From contig JAJCXY010000087.1 of NCBI GenBank assembly GCA_029263215.1, positions 1-32,731 of the forward strand: a stretch of 32,731 nucleotides of DNA, in the 5' to 3' direction. This stretch comes from Acidimicrobiales bacterium (lineage in GTDB: Bacteria > Actinomycetota > Acidimicrobiia > Acidimicrobiales > Aldehydirespiratoraceae). The notes under the pieces are model-generated. The model searched no databases, was not told where the DNA came from, and saw only the letters and a list, made by a program, of their open reading frames with translations. Shown here one piece after another: positions 32,053-32,731 of the stretch (the stretch's first letter is position 1; every line of letters starts with the position of its first letter). Position numbers and translations under genes: made by a program.

Positions 32053-32663
32053 ACGAACAGGTGTGGTGGTATGCCTCCCGCTCGAGCGGCATCATCGCCT
32101 GGGTGCTGATAACCCTGTCGATCCTGTGGGGCCTGAGCCTCTCCACTCGCATCACCGGCAACAAGCCCACGCCGGCCTGGCTCCTCGACCTGCATCGGAT
32201 GTTGGGCGGCTTGTCGGTGGTCTTCACCGGCATCCACCTGTTGGGCCTCTACTTCGACAGCTACCTCGAGTTCGGCCTACTCGACTTCCTCGTGCCTCTC
32301 TCGTTTCAGGCCTACAAGCCGGGAGCTGTTGCGGTGGGGGTTGTCGCCTTCTACATGATGGTGGCGATACAGCTCTCGTCGGTGTTCATGCGCAAGTTGC
32401 CCCGCAAGGTGTGGCGATACATCCATTTCTCGGCCTGGCCCCTCTTCATCATGGCCACCTGGCACGGCCTCTGGGCGGGCACAGATGTGCAAAACGTCTA
32501 CTACCGCTGGACCGGCATCATCAGCGTGCAGCTCGTCGCCTTCCTCACGATCGTGAGGGCCATGGCCCAGAAGAAGGCCCGGCGTCGGGCAGCGCGGCCC
32601 GCACCGTCGGCAGCGCCCGCAGCGGAGGCTGAAAGTCCTGGGTCGTACGTCCAAACCTCCTAG
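32049..32663 (+). CDS. Ferric-reductase-like transmembrane cytochrome b
   Basis: 204 aa, about five membrane helices (about 13-32, 46-66, 92-114, 124-143, 153-171). Two His pairs spaced 13-14 residues on adjacent helices, H49/H63 and H126/H139, suit two b-type hemes stacked across the membrane, as in the ferric reductase/YedZ (MsrQ) superfamily. It lacks the cytoplasmic FAD/NAD domain of NOX-type reductases, so electrons must come from a separate partner. The C-terminal tail is basic then Ala/Pro-rich. Translationally coupled to apbE (ATGA), which makes a role in electron transfer to a flavinylated outer protein likely. Confidence 0.9.
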   Translation: MNEQVWWYASRSSGIIAWVLITLSILWGLSLSTRITGNKPTPAWLLDLHRMLGGLSVVFTGIHLLGLYFDSYLEFGLLDFLVPLSFQAYKPGAVAVGVVAFYMMVAIQLSSVFMRKLPRKVWRYIHFSAWPLFIMATWHGLWAGTDVQNVYYRWTGIISVQLVAFLTIVRAMAQKKARRRAARPAPSAAPAAEAESPGSYVQTS

Positions 32664-32679
32664 GCCGTTTGCGACGTGT
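32651..32679 (+). promoter_or_regulatory. ECF-like promoter for the gene beyond the right edge
   Basis: CCAAACC at 32651-32657, 17-nt spacer, CGTGT at 32675-32679, starting inside the last codons of the cytochrome gene. The window ends AGAAGGAAACA, which looks like a ribosome binding site just before a start codon. Together with the ferredoxin site it shares CCAAACCTCCTAGG and, 10 nt later, CGTGTNGCAA. Confidence 0.6.
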
Positions 32680-32731
32680 AGCAAGCGTCGGGACACCACC
32701 AGAGTCTCGAAAACCCCAGAAGAAGGAAACA

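Overview
This 32.7 kb window is high-GC, gene-dense bacterial DNA with no rRNA, tRNA, IS element or CRISPR array. It looks actinobacterial, and by inference of the class Acidimicrobiia. The reasons are a LigC-type ligase that closely resembles the mycobacterial enzyme, an acyl-CoA carboxylase beta subunit followed by a tiny epsilon subunit, a single-cluster actinobacterial ferredoxin, DivIVA-like coiled coils, and many genes that start 6-8 nt after a TANNNT -10 box and so are probably leaderless.

Left part (1-5.9 kb): the SRP RNA gene, an MFS transporter, then the replication/repair operon dnaX-ybaB-recR with overlapping stops and starts. A nested hairpin follows recR. A DivIVA-like coiled-coil gene is divergent from a methylmalonyl-CoA epimerase gene.

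Middle (5.9-20.2 kb): an HrpB-type helicase that lacks its C-terminal part and is fused in frame to a glyoxalase-like domain; a FEN-type 5'-3' exonuclease; an HD phosphohydrolase; LigC; a secreted lipoprotein; an epoxide hydrolase; a LOG-family protein; a luciferase-like flavin oxidoreductase; an acyl-CoA carboxylase beta/epsilon pair; a 24-bp perfect inverted repeat beside a methyltransferase remnant; prephenate dehydratase; an MFS protein; a metallo-beta-lactamase-fold hydrolase; and a 67-aa protein of unknown function.

Right-middle (20.2-27.8 kb): a gamma-glutamylcyclotransferase-like protein, a second coiled-coil protein, a membrane PAS-GGDEF-EAL protein with intact motifs, an acyltransferase-3 membrane protein, a probably 5'-truncated GNAT gene, and two tandem paralogous small membrane proteins of no family I recognise.

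Right end (27.8-32.7 kb): the most interesting region. A [3Fe-4S]-type ferredoxin and a lipoprotein face a five-gene operon (PAS-like protein, poly-Asp-tailed exported protein, Gln/Pro-repeat membrane protein, ApbE flavin transferase, ferric-reductase-like diheme cytochrome b). The ferredoxin, the lipoprotein, the operon and the gene that begins just past the window each have the same upstream signature, CCAAACC-N17-CGTNT, with exactly 17 nt between the halves. It resembles an ECF-sigma promoter. I read this as one co-regulated extracytoplasmic flavin/heme electron-transfer module.
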